The notes: a model not told the origin generated them from the sequence alone. Shown: positions 32,237 to 45,817, counted from the first letter of the stretch. The stretch is DNA of 64,000 nucleotides from Mesostigma viride (GCA_009746045.1 RPFO01000041.1:1232783-1296782), one strand, 5' to 3'. Numbers and translations are program-made.

Positions 32237-32787
32237 GCCTGACATCGTGGTGCTGGACTTTGAGGGGGTGGCCGGCATCTGCTTATTGACGTTTCGGTGG
32301 CGCGGCCCTTGGCTCTTAGCCACGTGGCTGGGGCCTCCCTCACGGCAGGTTACACGGCGGACCGGGCGGAGCGGGCCAAGCTCCTGGCCTACGGCGACGT
32401 CGGGCACCATCGTGTGGTGCCCTTTGTCCTGGAGGAGTTTGGGGCCATGGGGCCCCTGACCTCCGCCTTCTTCAAGGAGTGTTGCCGGCTCCGGGAGGAC
32501 CGGCTGGACCTGGAGGGCCAGCGGGCCCCATGGTCGGCGCGGACCTGGACGTCATATTGGCGTCAGCGCTTGTCGGTGGCGCTGACTCGGGCCATGGCGG
32601 ACATCATGCTCCGCCGTACGCGGGCTGATTTTGCGGTGCAGCAGGGCTATTAGGTTCCTCCCGTTAGGCGTTTCCATTGGTCTTATCGTAGTATAGAGCT
32701 TTGACATGGCTCTGTATATAGGTTTATAGCTGGGCGTTTGCTTTGGTTTGAGTGATTTCACTCTGCTGTAAGTAATTATATTTTTAA
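32237..32787 (+). mobile_element. LINE-E: 5'-truncated LINE copy, plus strand
   Basis: It runs from CCTGACATCG to the family 3' end and is flanked by TATATATGCCAGG on both sides (13-bp target duplication). One G is missing at the GAGGGGGTGG run near 32265-32269 relative to LINE-G, which breaks the frame. Confidence 0.88.
32297..32653 (+). pseudogene. LINE-E coding fragment, frameshifted
   Basis: This is the end of the endonuclease region (ARPLALSHVAG to FAVQQGY, TAG). The preceding RPD part is in another frame because of the one-base G-run difference. Confidence 0.75.
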
Positions 32788-35617
32788 TATATATGCCAGG
32801 GTCTACCAAGGTCTCTTGTGCGCCTTAGCACGTACACCCATGTAGGGGTGGTGTGTGCCACTAATATATCCAAATGAGCTCAGAATGGGCTATAAAGTGG
32901 AGGCCATGTTCACCCACACTAGGGCAACATGTGGTTTGAGTGGGGGTATGCAGGCCCACCATCTAGGGTGGGTTATATATGCCAGGGTCTACCAAGGTCC
33001 CTTGTGCGCCTTAGCACGTACACCCATATAGGGCTGGTGTGTGCCACTAAACAGAATGGGCTACAAAGTGGAGGCCATGTTCACCCACACTAGTGCAACA
33101 TGTGGTGTGAGTGGGGGTATGCAGGCCTACCATCTAGGGTGGGTATATATGCCAGGGTCTACCAAGGTCCCTTGTGCGCCTTAGCACGTACACCCATCTA
33201 TAGGGATGGTGCATGCCACTAATATATCCAAATGAGCTCAGAATGGGCTACAACGTGGAGGCCATGTTCACCCACACTAGGGCAACATGTGGTTTAAGTG
33301 GGGGTATGCAGGCCCCCCATCTACGGTGGGTTATATATGCCAGAGACTACCAAGGTCCCTTGTGCGCCTTAGCACGTACACCCATCTATAGGGGTGGTGC
33401 ATGCCACTAATATATCCTGCTGAGCTCAGAATGGGCTAAAACGTGGAGGCCATGTTCACCCACACTAGAGCAACATGTGGTGTGAGTGGGGGTATGCAGG
33501 CTCACCATCTAGGGTGGGTTATATATGCCAGGGTCTACCAAGGTCCCTTGTGCGCCTTAGCACGTACACCCATCTAGGGCTAGGGGTGGTGTGTGCCACT
33601 AATATATCCAAATGAGCTCAGAATGGGCTACAACGTGGAGGCCATGTTCACCCACACTAGAGCAACATGTGGTTCAAGTGGGGGTATGCAGGCCCACCAT
33701 CTAGGGTGGGTATATATGCCAGGGTCTACCAAGGTCCCTTGTGCGCCTTAGCACGTACACCCATCTAGGGCTAGGGGTGGTGTATGCCACTAATATATCC
33801 AAATGAGCTCAGAATGGGCTACAACGTGGAGGCCATGTTCACCCACACTAGAGCAACATGTGGTTCAAGTGGGGGTATGCAGGCCCACCATCTAGGGTGG
33901 GTATATATGCCAGGGTCTACCAAGGTCCCTTGTGCGCCTTAGCACGTACACCCATCTAGGGCTAGGGGTGGTGTATGCCACTAATATATCCAAATGAGCT
34001 CAGAATGGGCTACAAAGTGGAGGCAATGTTTACCCACACTAGGGCAACATGTGGTGTGAGTGGGGGTATGCAGGCCCACCATCTAGGGTGGCTTATATAT
34101 GCCAGGGTCTACCAAGGTCCCTTGTGCGCCTTAGCACGTACACCCATCTAGGGCTAGGGGTGGTGTGTGCCACTAATATATCCAAATGAGCTCAGAATGG
34201 GCTACAACGTGGAGGCCATGTTCACCCACACTAGGGCAACATGCGGTTCAAGTGGGGGTATGCAGGCCCACCATCTAGGGTGGGTTATATATGCCAGTGT
34301 CTACCAAGGTCCCTTGTGCGCCTTAGCACGTACACCCATATAGGGCTAGGGGTGGTGCATGCCACTAATACATCCAAATGAGCTCAGAATGGGCTACAAC
34401 GTGGAGGCCATGTTCACCCACACTAGAGCGACATGTGGTGTGAGTGGGGGTATGCAGGCCCACCATCTAGGGTGGGTTATATATGCCAGGGACTACAAAG
34501 GTCCCTTGTGCGCCTTAGCACGTACACCCATATAGGGGTGGTGTGTGCCACTAATATATCCAAATGAGCTCAGAATGGGCTACAACGTGGAGGCCATGTT
34601 CACCCACACTAGGGCATCATGTGGTTCAAGTGGGGGTATGCAGGCCCACCATCTAGGGTGGCTTATATATGCCAGGGTCTACCAAGGTCGCTTGTGCGCC
34701 TTAGCACGTACACCCATATAGGGCTGGTGTGTGCCAGTAATATATCCAAATGAGCTCAGAATGGGCTAAAACGTGGAGGCCATGTTCACCCACATTAGTG
34801 CAACATGTGGTTTGAGTGGGGGCGTGCAGGCCTACCATCTAGGGTGGGTTATATATGCCAGGGTCTACCAAGGTCCCTTGTGCGCCTTAGCACGTACGCC
34901 CATATAGGGCTAGGGGTGGTGTATGCCACTAATGAATCCTGCTGAGCTCAGAATGGGCTACAAAGTGGAGGCCATGTTCATCCACACTAGTGCATCATGT
35001 GGTTCAAGTGGGGGTATGCAGGCCCACCATCTAGGGTGGGTATATATGCCAGGGACTACCAAGGTCCCTTGTGCGCCTTAGCACGTACACCCATATAGGG
35101 CTGGTGTGTGCCACTAATATATCCAAATGAGCTCAGAATGGGCTACAAAGTGGAGGCCATGTTCACCCACACTAGGGCAACATGCGGTTCAAGTGGGGGT
35201 ATGCAGGCCCACCATCTAGGGTGGGTTATATATGCCAGGGTCTACCAAGGTCCCTTGTGCGCCTTAGCACGTACACCCATCTAGGGCTAGGGGTGGTGTG
35301 TGCCACTAATATATCCAAATGAGCTCAGAATGGGCTACAACGTGGAGGCCATGTTCACCCACACTAGAGCAACATGTGGTGTGAGTGGGGGTATGCAGGC
35401 TCACCATCTAGGGTGGGTTATATATGCCAGGGACTACCAAGGTCCCTTGTGCGCCTTAGCACGTACACCCATCTAGGGCTAGGGGTGGTGTGTGCCACTA
35501 ATATATCCAAATGAGCTCAGAATGGGCTACAGCGTGGAGGCCATGTTCACCCACACTAGTGCAACATGTGGTGTGAGTGGGGGTATGCAGGCCCACCATC
35601 TAGGGTGGCTTATATAT

Positions 35618-35693
35618 TAAAACTATAATTACTTACAGCAGAGTGAAATCACTCAAACCAAAGCAAACGCCCAGCTATAAACCTATATACAGA
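35618..35693 (-). mobile_element. 76-bp LINE relic 4
   Basis: It is the counterpart of relic 2 in super-repeat copy 2 (offset 8512 bp), with the same GGTGGCTTATATAT flanks. Confidence 0.9.
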
Positions 35694-38545
35694 GGTGGCT
35701 TATATATGCCAGGGTCTACCAAGGTCTCTTGTGCGCCTTAGCACGTACACCCATGTAGGGGTGGTGTGTGCCACTAATATATCCAAATGAGCTCAGAATG
35801 GGCTATAAAGTGGAGGCCATGTTCACCCACACTAGGGCAACATGTGGTTTGAGTGGGGGTATGCAGGCCCACCATCTAGGGTGGGTTATATATGCCAGGG
35901 TCTACCAAGGTCCCTTGTGCGCCTTAGCACGTACACCCATATAGGGCTGGTGTGTGCCACTAATATATCCAAATGAGCTCAGAATGGGCTACAAAGTGGA
36001 GGCCATGTTCACCCACACTAGTGCAACATGTGGTGTGAGTGGGGGTATGCAGGCCTACCATCTAGGGTGGGTATATATGCCAGGGTCTACCAAGGTCCCT
36101 TGTGCGCCTTAGCACGTACACCCATCTATAGGGATGGTGCATGCCACTAATATATCCAAATGAGCTCAGAATGGGCTACAACGTGGAGGCCATGTTCACC
36201 CACACTAGGGCAACATGTGGTTTAAGTGGGGGTATGCAGGCCCCCCATCTACGGTGGGTTATATATGCCAGAGACTACCAAGGTCCCTTGTGCGCCTTAG
36301 CACGTACACCCATCTATAGGGGTGGTGCATGCCACTAATATATCCTGCTGAGCTCAGAATGGGCTAAAACGTGGAGGCCATGTTCACCCACACTAGAGCA
36401 ACATGTGGTGTGAGTGGGGGTATGCAGGCTCACCATCTAGGGTGGGTTATATATGCCAGGGTCTACCAAGGTCCCTTGTGCGCCTTAGCACGTACACCCA
36501 TCTAGGGCTAGGGGTGGTGTGTGCCACTAATATATCCAAATGAGCTCAGAATGGGCTACAACGTGGAGGCCATGTTCACCCACACTAGAGCAACATGTGG
36601 TTCAAGTGGGGGTATGCAGGCCCACCATCTAGGGTGGGTATATATGCCAGGGTCTACCAAGGTCCCTTGTGCGCCTTAGCACGTACACCCATCTAGGGCT
36701 AGGGGTGGTGTATGCCACTAATATATCCAAATGAGCTCAGAATGGGCTACAACGTGGAGGCCATGTTCACCCACACTAGAGCAACATGTGGTTCAAGTGG
36801 GGGTATGCAGGCCCACCATCTAGGGTGGGTATATATGCCAGGGTCTACCAAGGTCCCTTGTGCGCCTTAGCACGTACACCCATCTAGGGCTAGGGGTGGT
36901 GTATGCCACTAATATATCCAAATGAGCTCAGAATGGGCTACAAAGTGGAGGCAATGTTTACCCACACTAGGGCAACATGTGGTGTGAGTGGGGGTATGCA
37001 GGCCCACCATCTAGGGTGGCTTATATATGCCAGGGTCTACCAAGGTCCCTTGTGCGCCTTAGCACGTACACCCATCTAGGGCTAGGGGTGGTGTGTGCCA
37101 CTAATATATCCAAATGAGCTCAGAATGGGCTACAACGTGGAGGCCATGTTCACTTACACTAGGGCAACATGCGGTTCAAGTGGGGGTATGCAGGCCCACC
37201 ATCTAGGGTGGGTTATATATGCCAGTGTCTACCAAGGTCCCTTGTGCGCCTTAGCACGTACACCCATATAGGGCTAGGGGTGGTGCATGCCACTAATACA
37301 TCCAAATGAGCTCAGAATGGGCTACAACGTGGAGGCCATGTTCACCCACACTAGAGCGACATGTGGTGTGAGTGGGGGTATGCAGGCCCACCATCTAGGG
37401 TGGGTTATATATGCCAGGGACTACAAAGGTCCCTTGTGCGCCTTAGCACGTACACCCATATAGGGGTGGTGTGTGCCACTAATATATCCAAATGAGCTCA
37501 GAATGGGCGAAAACGTGGAGGCCATGTTCACCCACACTAGGGCATCATGTGGTTCAAGTGGGGGTATGCAGGCCCACCATCTAGGGTGGCTTATATATGC
37601 CAGGGTCTACCAAGGTCGCTTGTGCGCCTTAGCACGTACACCCATATAGGGCTGGTGTGTGCCAGTAATATATCCAAATGAGCTCAGAATGGGCTAAAAC
37701 GTGGAGGCCATGTTCACCCACATTAGTGCAACATGTGGTTTGAGTGGGGGCGTGCAGGCCTACCATCTAGGGTGGGTTATATATGCCAGGGTCTACCAAG
37801 GTCCCTTGTGCGCCTTAGCACGTACGCCCATATAGGGCTAGGGGTGGTGTATGCCACTAATGAATCCTGCTGAGCTCAGAATGGGCTACAAAGTGGAGGC
37901 CATGTTCATCCACACTAGTGCATCATGTGGTTCAAGTGGGGGTATGCAGGCCCACCATCTAGGGTGGGTATATATGCCAGGGACTACCAAGGTCCCTTGT
38001 GCGCCTTAGCACGTACACCCATATAGGGCTGGTGTGTGCCACTAATATATCCAAATGAGCTCAGAATGGGCTACAAAGTGGAGGCCATGTTCACCCACAC
38101 TAGGGCAACATGCGGTTCAAGTGGGGGTATGCAGGCCCACCATCTAGGGTGGGTTATATATGCCAGGGTCTACCAAGGTCCCTTGTGCGCCTTAGCACGT
38201 ACACCCATCTAGGGCTAGGGGTGGTGTGTGCCACTAATATATCCAAATGAGCTCAGAATGGGCTACAACGTGGAGGCCATGTTCACCCACACTAGAGCAA
38301 CATGTGGTGTGAGTGGGGGTATGCAGGCTCACCATCTAGGGTGGGTTATATATGCCAGGGACTACCAAGGTCCCTTGTGCGCCTTAGCACGTACACCCAT
38401 CTAGGGCTAGGGGTGGTGTGTGCCACTAATATATCCAAATGAGCTCAGAATGGGCTACAGCGTGGAGGCCATGTTCACCCACACTAGTGCAACATGTGGT
38501 GTGAGTGGGGGTATGCAGGCCCACCATCTAGGGTGGCTTATATAT

Positions 38546-38618
38546 TAAAACTATAATTACTTACAGCAGAGTGAAATCACTCAAACCAAAGCAAACGCCC
38601 AGCTATAAACCTATATAT
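38546..38618 (-). mobile_element. LINE relic 5, split by LINE-F
   Basis: It is the counterpart of relic 3. It is interrupted at CCTATATA and resumes after 40614. Confidence 0.88.
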
Positions 38619-40602
38619 TAAAAATATAATTACTTACAGCAGAGTGAAATCACTCAAACCAAAGCAAACGCCCAGCTATAAACCTATATACAGAGCCATG
38701 TCAAAGCTCTATACTACGATAAGACCAATGGAAACGCCTAACGGGAGGAACCTAATAGCCCTGCTGCACCGCAAAATCAGCCCGCGTACGGCGGAGCATG
38801 ATGTCCGCCATGGCCCGAGTCAGCGCCACCGACAAGCGCTGACGCCAATATGACGTCCAGGTCCGCGCCGACCATGGGGCCCGCTGGCCCTCCAGGTCCA
38901 GCCGGTCCTCCCGGAGCCGGCAACACTCCTTGAAGAAGGCGGAGGTCAGGGGCCCCATGGCCCCAAACTCCTCCAGGACAAAGGGCACCACACGATGGTG
39001 CCCGACGTCGCCGTAGGCCAGGAGCTTGGCCCGCTCCGCCCGGTCCGCCGTGTAACCTGCCGTGAGGGAGGCCCCAGCCACGTGGCTAAGAGCCAAGGGC
39101 CGCGCCACCGAAACGTCAATAAGCAGATGCCGGCCACCCCCCTCAAAGTCCAGCACCACGATGTCAGGCCGGTGGTTGGGGGAATAGAAGGCAGCGCCAT
39201 CCGCATCCTCGGACCGGATGTTCGCGTGGGGGAAAACCGACCGAATCATGGCGAGCACCACCGTCAGGAGGACAGTGTGCAAATACAAATACCAATTCTG
39301 ATTCTGTTGGCCCCCCATGCAGGCAAGGTAGTGAGTCCCCGTGGGATCCAGCGGCTGCCCACAGCTACCACAAGGCCGCCCGGCCGGAACAAGAGGCTGC
39401 GGGGCAAATAGCTGGTGCCGGAGCGCCACCGAGTAGTGGCTGGGAGCCAAGGCGAATGGGGGGGCCATGGGAAGAGCACGAAGGTACGCCGAGCCCACAC
39501 TCCGCAAGGAAAGCGAGAACAGCCACGCACGTCCCTGGGCGTTGAGGTCCGCGAAAAGAGCAATCCAATCAGCCGTGTGCAGAATACCCGCGTAGGTTTT
39601 CTGGTGTTTATCGATGACGCGAGCAGGGAATGCGGCGGGAGATTGAACGGAGGCGACCGAGGGAGTGCCGCGAGGGAGGTGGCGCTGTACCGCCTGAGCG
39701 GCACGGACGGGAGAACAGGCCTGCTGGATCTCAGCATAGGCCTCCTGGATGGCGGTGACGAAGGGCAAAGGGCTGCTGGGGTCCAGGAGGTCAGGCGCTG
39801 CCGTTGCCAAAAGGGGCAGGAGCCGGCAGCTTTCCGCCCACGACTGAGCGACGGAGCCCAAAAAGGCTGCTGGGGCCAGCCGGGCGGCACGAGTCAGACC
39901 GCAGCCACCCATCCGTGCAGGCAGGGAGGCAATGCGAATAGCATGTGGCGGGAGGTCGGGGCCCGGGACCAGCTGCGCCAAGGCCGACTGGATGCGTTCG
40001 TCGTGGCCCTCGGCGGCCAGCCGGACCTGAGACGGAAGAGCGCCCCGGAGCCAGTGAACGACGCGAGGGTGAGCGCAAAACCACAGAAGCAGACCCTTGG
40101 TCTGCGAATCATGAAGGCGCGCAATCAAGGGCAGTACCTCAGTGCGTGCCTCGAGGGCGGCCCGCAGAGCATCGATGACAAACGCGGGGTCGCCAACCGG
40201 AACGCCGAGGACATCCAACCCATGGAGGCGCTCGTCCCGGCCCAAGAGCTGGGGCGGAAAGCCGGAGCAATCACCTTGGGGCGAGTACACCGCGCACTTG
40301 GCAAGGGTCAACTGGAGGTTGATGTCGGCCACCGCGGTCTGCAGTGCCAGCAGAGCCGCGGTGGTGTCCGGCACAGGGCCCAGCAGGTAGATATCATCCA
40401 AGTAGGCCTGAATAGCGACCGCCGGGTGGGCAGCATGGACCGCTTGGAGGCAACCCTGGAGGGGGCGGCAAAGTACAGGGGTCCCAGGGGGTCCCCTTGC
40501 TGGGTGCCCGACCGCGACAGCAGGCCGCCGCGAGTGCCGTCCTCCATGATGTGAACCAGTTGGCCGGGCTGGCCGTAGCACACGGCTGTCCAAGCGTACA
40601 AG
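38619..40602 (-). mobile_element. LINE-F: duplicate of LINE-D
   Basis: It has the same breakpoints and the same TAAACCTATATA flanks as LINE-D, so it was copied with the super-repeat. Confidence 0.9.
38752..40602 (-). pseudogene. LINE-F ORF: RT (partial), CCHC finger, endonuclease; one-base frameshift
   Basis: The protein is the same as in LINE-D over the YLDD, CCHC and RPD motifs, ending at the same TAG. One G fewer in the run near 40460-40464 puts SGTQQGDPLGP in a different frame from YLDD. Either this copy mutated after duplication or the homopolymer was misread. Two other LINE copies show similar one-G differences. Confidence 0.8.
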
Positions 40603-40823
40603 TAAACCTATATACAGAGGTGGCTTATATATGCCAGGGTCTACCAAGGTCTCTTGTGCGCCTTAGCACGTACACCCATGTAGGGGTGGTGTGTGCCACT
40701 AATATATCCAAATGAGCTCAGAATGGGCTATAAAGTGGAGGCCATGTTCACCCACACTAGGGCAACATGTGGTTTGAGTGGGGGTATGCAGGCCCACCAT
40801 CTAGGGTGGGTTATATATGCCAG

Positions 40824-41375
40824 GCCTGACATCGTGGTGCTGGACTTTGAGGGGGGTGGCCGGCATCTGCTTATTGACGTTTCGGTGGCGCGGCCCTTGG
40901 CTCTTAGCCACGTGGCTGGGGCCTCCCTCACGGCAGGTTACACGGCGGACCGGGCGGAGCGGGCCAAGCTCCTGGCCTACGGCGACGTCGGGCACCATCG
41001 TGTGGTGCCCTTTGTCCTGGAGGAGTTTGGGGCCATGGGGCCCCTGACCTCCGCCTTCTTCAAGGAGTGTTGCCGGCTCCGGGAGGACCGGCTGGACCTG
41101 GAGGGCCAGCGGGCCCCATGGTCGGCGCGGACCTGGACGTCATATTGGCGTCAGCGCTTGTCGGTGGCGCTGACTCGGGCCATGGCTGACATCATGCTCC
41201 GCCGTACGCGGGCTGATTTTGCGGTGCAGCAGGGCTATTAGGTTCCTCCCGTTAGGCGTTTCCATTGGTCTTATCGTAGTATAGAGCTTTGACATGGCTC
41301 TGTATATAGGTTCATAGCTGGGCGTTTGCTTTGGTTTGAGTGATTTCACTCTGCTGTAAGTAATTATATTTTTAA
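40824..41375 (+). mobile_element. LINE-G: duplicate of LINE-E, plus strand
   Basis: It has the same left breakpoint as LINE-E. The right end carries an expanded AT tail (ATATATTTTAATATTTTTAATATATATGCC region, about 41370-41404), which suggests slippage or a second tail addition. Confidence 0.85.
40826..41241 (+). pseudogene. LINE-G coding fragment: endonuclease domain
   Basis: The frame is open from RPDIVVLDFEGG through LLIDVSV to FAVQQGY and TAG (about 138 codons), without the G-run loss seen in LINE-E. It is fused by chance to a satellite ORF upstream. No independent start is evident. Confidence 0.75.
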
Positions 41376-43866
41376 TATATATATTTTAATATTTTTAATA
41401 TATATGCCAGGGTCTACCAAGGTCCCTTGTGCGCCTTAGCACGTACACCCATATAGGGCTGGTGTGTGCCACTAATATATCCAAATGAGCTCAGAATGGG
41501 CTACAAAGTGGAGGCCATGTTCACCCACACTAGTGCAACATGTGGTGTGAGTGGGGGTATGCAGGCCTACCATCTAGGGTGGGTATATATGCCAGGGTCT
41601 ACCAAGGTCCCTTGTGCGCCTTAGCACGTACACCCATCTATAGGGATGGTGCATGCCACTAATATATCCAAATGAGCTCAGAATGGGCTACAACGTGGAG
41701 GCCATGTTCACCCACACTAGGGCAACATGTGGTTTAAGTGGGGGTATGCAGGCCCCCCATCTACGGTGGGTTATATATGCCAGAGACTACCAAGGTCCCT
41801 TGTGCGCCTTAGCACGTACACCCATCTATAGGGGTGGTGCATGCCACTAATATATCCTGCTGAGCTCAGAATGGGCTAAAACGTGGAGGCCATGTTCACC
41901 CACACTAGAGCAACATGTGGTGTGAGTGGGGGTATGCAGGCTCACCATCTAGGGTGGGTTATATATGCCAGGGTCTACCAAGGTCCCTTGTGCGCCTTAG
42001 CACGTACACCCATCTAGGGCTAGGGGTGGTGTGTGCCACTAATATATCCAAATGAGCTCAGAATGGGCTACAACGTGGAGGCCATGTTCACCCACACTAG
42101 AGCAACATGTGGTTTAAGTGGGGGTATGCAGGCCCACCATCTAGGGTGGGTATATATGCCAGGGTCTACCAAGGTCCCTTGTGCGCCTTAGCACGTACAC
42201 CCATCTAGGGCTAGGGGTGGTGTATGCCACTAATATATCCAAATGAGCTCAGAATGGGCTACAAAGTGGAGGCAATGTTTACCCACACTAGGGCAACATG
42301 TGGTGTGAGTGGGGGTATGCAGGCCCACCATCTAGGGTGGCTTATATATGCCAGGGTCTACCAAGGTCCCTTGTGCGCCTTAGCACGTACACCCATCTAG
42401 GGCTAGGGGTGGTGTGTGCCACTAATATATCCAAATGAGCTCAGAATGGGCTACAACGTGGAGGCCATGTTCACCCACACTAGGGCAACATGCGGTTCAA
42501 GTGGGGGTATGCAGGCCCACCATCTAGGGTGGGTTATATATGCCAGTGTCTACCAAGGTCCCTTGTGCGCCTTAGCACGTACACCCATATAGGGCTAGGG
42601 GTGGTGCATGCCACTAATACATCCAAATGAGCTCAGAATGGGCTACAACGTGGAGGCCATGTTCACCCACACTAGAGCGACATGTGGTGTGAGTGGGGGT
42701 ATGCAGGCCCACCATCTAGGGTGGGTTATATATGCCAGGGACTACAAAGGTCCCTTGTGCGCCTTAGCACGTACACCCATATAGGGGTGGTGTGTGCCAC
42801 TAATATATCCAAATGAGCTCAGAATGGGCGAAAACGTGGAGGCCATGTTCACCCACACTAGTGCATCATGTGGTTCAAGTGGGGGTATGCAGGCCCACCA
42901 TCTAGGGTGGCTTATATATGCCAGGGTCTACCAAGGTCGCTTGTGCGCCTTAGCACGTACACCCATATAGGGCTGGTGTGTGCCAGTAATATATCCAAAT
43001 GAGCTCAGAATGGGCTAAAACGTGGAGGCCATGTTCACCCACATTAGTGCAACATGTGGTTTGAGTGGGGGCGTGCAGGCCTACCATCTAGGGTGGGTTA
43101 TATATGCCAGGGTCTACCAAGGTCCCTTGTGCGCCTTAGCACGTACGCCCATATAGGGCTAGGGGTGGTGTATGCCACTAATGAATCCTGCTGAGCTCAG
43201 AATGGGCTACAAAGTGGAGGCCATGTTCATCCACACTAGTGCATCATGTGGTTCAAGTGGGGGTATGCAGGCCCACCATCTAGGGTGGGTATATATGCCA
43301 GGGACTACCAAGGTCCCTTGTGCGCCTTAGCACGTACACCCATATAGGGCTGGTGTGTGCCACTAATATATCCAAATGAGCTCAGAATGGGCTACAAAGT
43401 GGAGGCCATGTTCACCCACACTAGGGCAACATGCGGTTCAAGTGGGGGTATGCAGGCCCACCATCTAGGGTGGGTTATATATGCCAGGGTCTACCAAGGT
43501 CCCTTGTGCGCCTTAGCACGTACACCCATCTAGGGCTAGGGGTGGTGTGTGCCACTAATATATCCAAATGAGCTCAGAATGGGCTACAACGTGGAGGCCA
43601 TGTTCACCCACACTAGAGCAACATGTGGTGTGAGTGGGGGTATGCAGGCTCACCATCTAGGGTGGGTTATATATGCCAGGGACTACCAAGGTCCCTTGTG
43701 CGCCTTAGCACGTACACCCATCTAGGGCTAGGGGTGGTGTGTGCCACTAATATATCCAAATGAGCTCAGAATGGGCTACAGCGTGGAGGCCATGTTCACC
43801 CACACTAGTGCAACATGTGGTGTGAGTGGGGGTATGCAGGCCCACCATCTAGGGTGGCTTATATAT

Positions 43867-43942
43867 TAAAACTATAATTACTTACAGCAGAGTGAAATCA
43901 CTCAAACCAAAGCAAACGCCCAGCTATAAACCTATATACAGA
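43867..43942 (-). mobile_element. 76-bp LINE relic 6
   Basis: It has the same 76 bases and GGTGGCTTATATAT flanks and ends the third, partial 2.9-kb block. Confidence 0.9.
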
Positions 43943-45465
43943 GGTGGCTTATATATGCCAGGGTCTACCAAGGTCTCTTGTGCGCCTTAGCACGTACACC
44001 CATGTAGGGGTGGTGTGTGCCACTAATATATCCAAATGAGCTCAGAATGGGCTATAAAGTGGAGGCCATGTTCACCCACACTAGGGCAACATGTGGTTTG
44101 AGTGGGGGTATGCAGGCCCACCATCTAGGGTGGGTTATATATGCCAGGGTCTACCAAGGTCCCTTGTGCGCCTTAGCACGTACACCCATCTAGGGCTAGG
44201 GGTGGTGTGTGCCACTAATATATCCAAATGAGCTCAGAATGGGCTACAACGTGGAGGCCATGTTCACCCACACTAGGGCAACATGTGGTTTGAGTGGGGG
44301 TATGCAGGCCCACCATCTAGGGTGGGTTATATATGCCAGGGACTACAAAGGTCCCTTGTGCGCCTTAGCACGTACACCCATCTATAGGGGTGGTGCATGC
44401 CACTAATATATCCAAATGAGCTCAGAATGGGCTAAAACGTGGAGGCCATGTTCACCCACACTAGAGCAACATGTGGTGTGAGTGGGGGTATGCAGGCCCA
44501 CCATCTAGGGTGGGTTATATATGCCAGGGTCTACCAAGGTCCCTTGTGCGCCTTAGCACGTACACCCATATAGGGATGGTGCATGCCACTAATATATCCA
44601 AATGAGCTCAGAATGGGCTAAAACGTGGAGGCAATGTTCACCCACACTAGTGCATCATGTGGTTCAAGTGGGGGTATGCAGGCCCACCATCTAGGGTGGG
44701 TATATATGCCAGGGTCTACCAAGGTCCCTTGTGCGCCTTAGCACGTACACCCATATAGGGCTGGTGTGTGCCACTAATATATCCAAATGAGCTCAGAATG
44801 GGCTACAAAGTGGAGGCCATGTTCACCCACACTAGTGCAACATGTGGTTTGAGTGGGGGTATGCAGGCCCACCATCTAGGGTGGGTATATATGCCAGGGT
44901 CTACCAAGGTCCCTTGTGCGCCTTAGCACGTACACCCATCTAGGGCTAGGGGTGGTGTATGCCACTAATATATCCAAATGAGCTCAGAATGGGCTAAAAC
45001 GTGAAGGCCATGTTCACCCACACTAGTGCAACATGTGGTTTGAGTGGGGGCGTGCAGGCCCACCATCTAGGGTGGGTTATATATGCCAGGGTCAACCAAG
45101 GTCCCTTGTGCGCCTTAGCACGTACACCCATCAAGTAGGGCTAGGGGTGGTGTGTGCCACTAATATATCCAAATGAGCTCAGAATGGGCGAAAACGTGGA
45201 GGCCATGTTCACCCACACTAGGACAACATGTTGTTTGAGTGGGGGTATGCAGGCCCACCATCTAGGGCGGCTTATATACGCCAGGGTCTACCAAGGTCCC
45301 TTGTGCGCCTTAGCACGTACACCCATATAGGGGTGGTGTGTGCCACTAATATATCCAAATGAGCTCAGAATGGGCTACAGCGTGGAGGCCATGTTCACCC
45401 ACACTAGTGCAACATGTGGTGTGAGTGGGGGTATGCAGGCCCACCATCTAGGGTGGCTTATATAT

Positions 45466-45541
45466 TAAAAATATAATTACTTACAGCAGAGTGAAATCAC
45501 TCAAACCAAAGCAAACGCCCAGCTATAAACCTATATACAGA
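45466..45541 (-). mobile_element. 76-bp LINE relic 7
   Basis: The relic has the ancestral TAAAAATATAATT end found in the longer LINEs. The other relics read TAAAACTATAATT, so this is the least changed relic. Confidence 0.88.
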
Positions 45542-45741
45542 GGTGGCTTATATATGCCAGGGTCTACCAAGGTCCCTTGTGCGCCTTAGCACGTACACCC
45601 ATGTAGGGGTGGTGTGTGCCACTAATATATCCAAATGAGCTCAGAATGGGCTACAGCGTGGAGGCCATGTTCACCCACACTAGTGCAACATGTGGTGTGA
45701 GTGGGGGTATGCAGGCCCACCATCTAGGTTGGCTTATATAT

Positions 45742-45817
45742 TAAAACTATAATTACTTACAGCAGAGTGAAATCACTCAAACCAAAGCAAACGCCCAGCT
45801 ATAAACCTATATACAGA
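45742..45817 (-). mobile_element. 76-bp LINE relic 8
   Basis: It lies only one and a half monomers (276 bp) after relic 7. The left flank has GTTGGCTTATATAT, one base different from the right flank. Confidence 0.88.

Larger units (their letters stand above)
24277..32787. repeat. Super-repeat copy 1 (about 8.5 kb)
   Basis: The block runs from the end of LINE-C to the end of LINE-E and contains two 2.9-kb satellite blocks, a 76-bp relic, a second relic holding LINE-D, and LINE-E. Every landmark recurs 8512-8588 bp downstream (24701/33213, 27106/35618, 30031/38619, 32237/40824). Identical insertion junctions show block duplication. Confidence 0.85.
32788..41375. repeat. Super-repeat copy 2 (about 8.6 kb)
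   Basis: It is collinear with 24277-32787. It is 76 bp longer because copy 1 lost a satellite segment near 29380, where copy 2 (about 37890-37965) keeps the full monomer. A third, partial copy follows from 41376. Confidence 0.85.
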
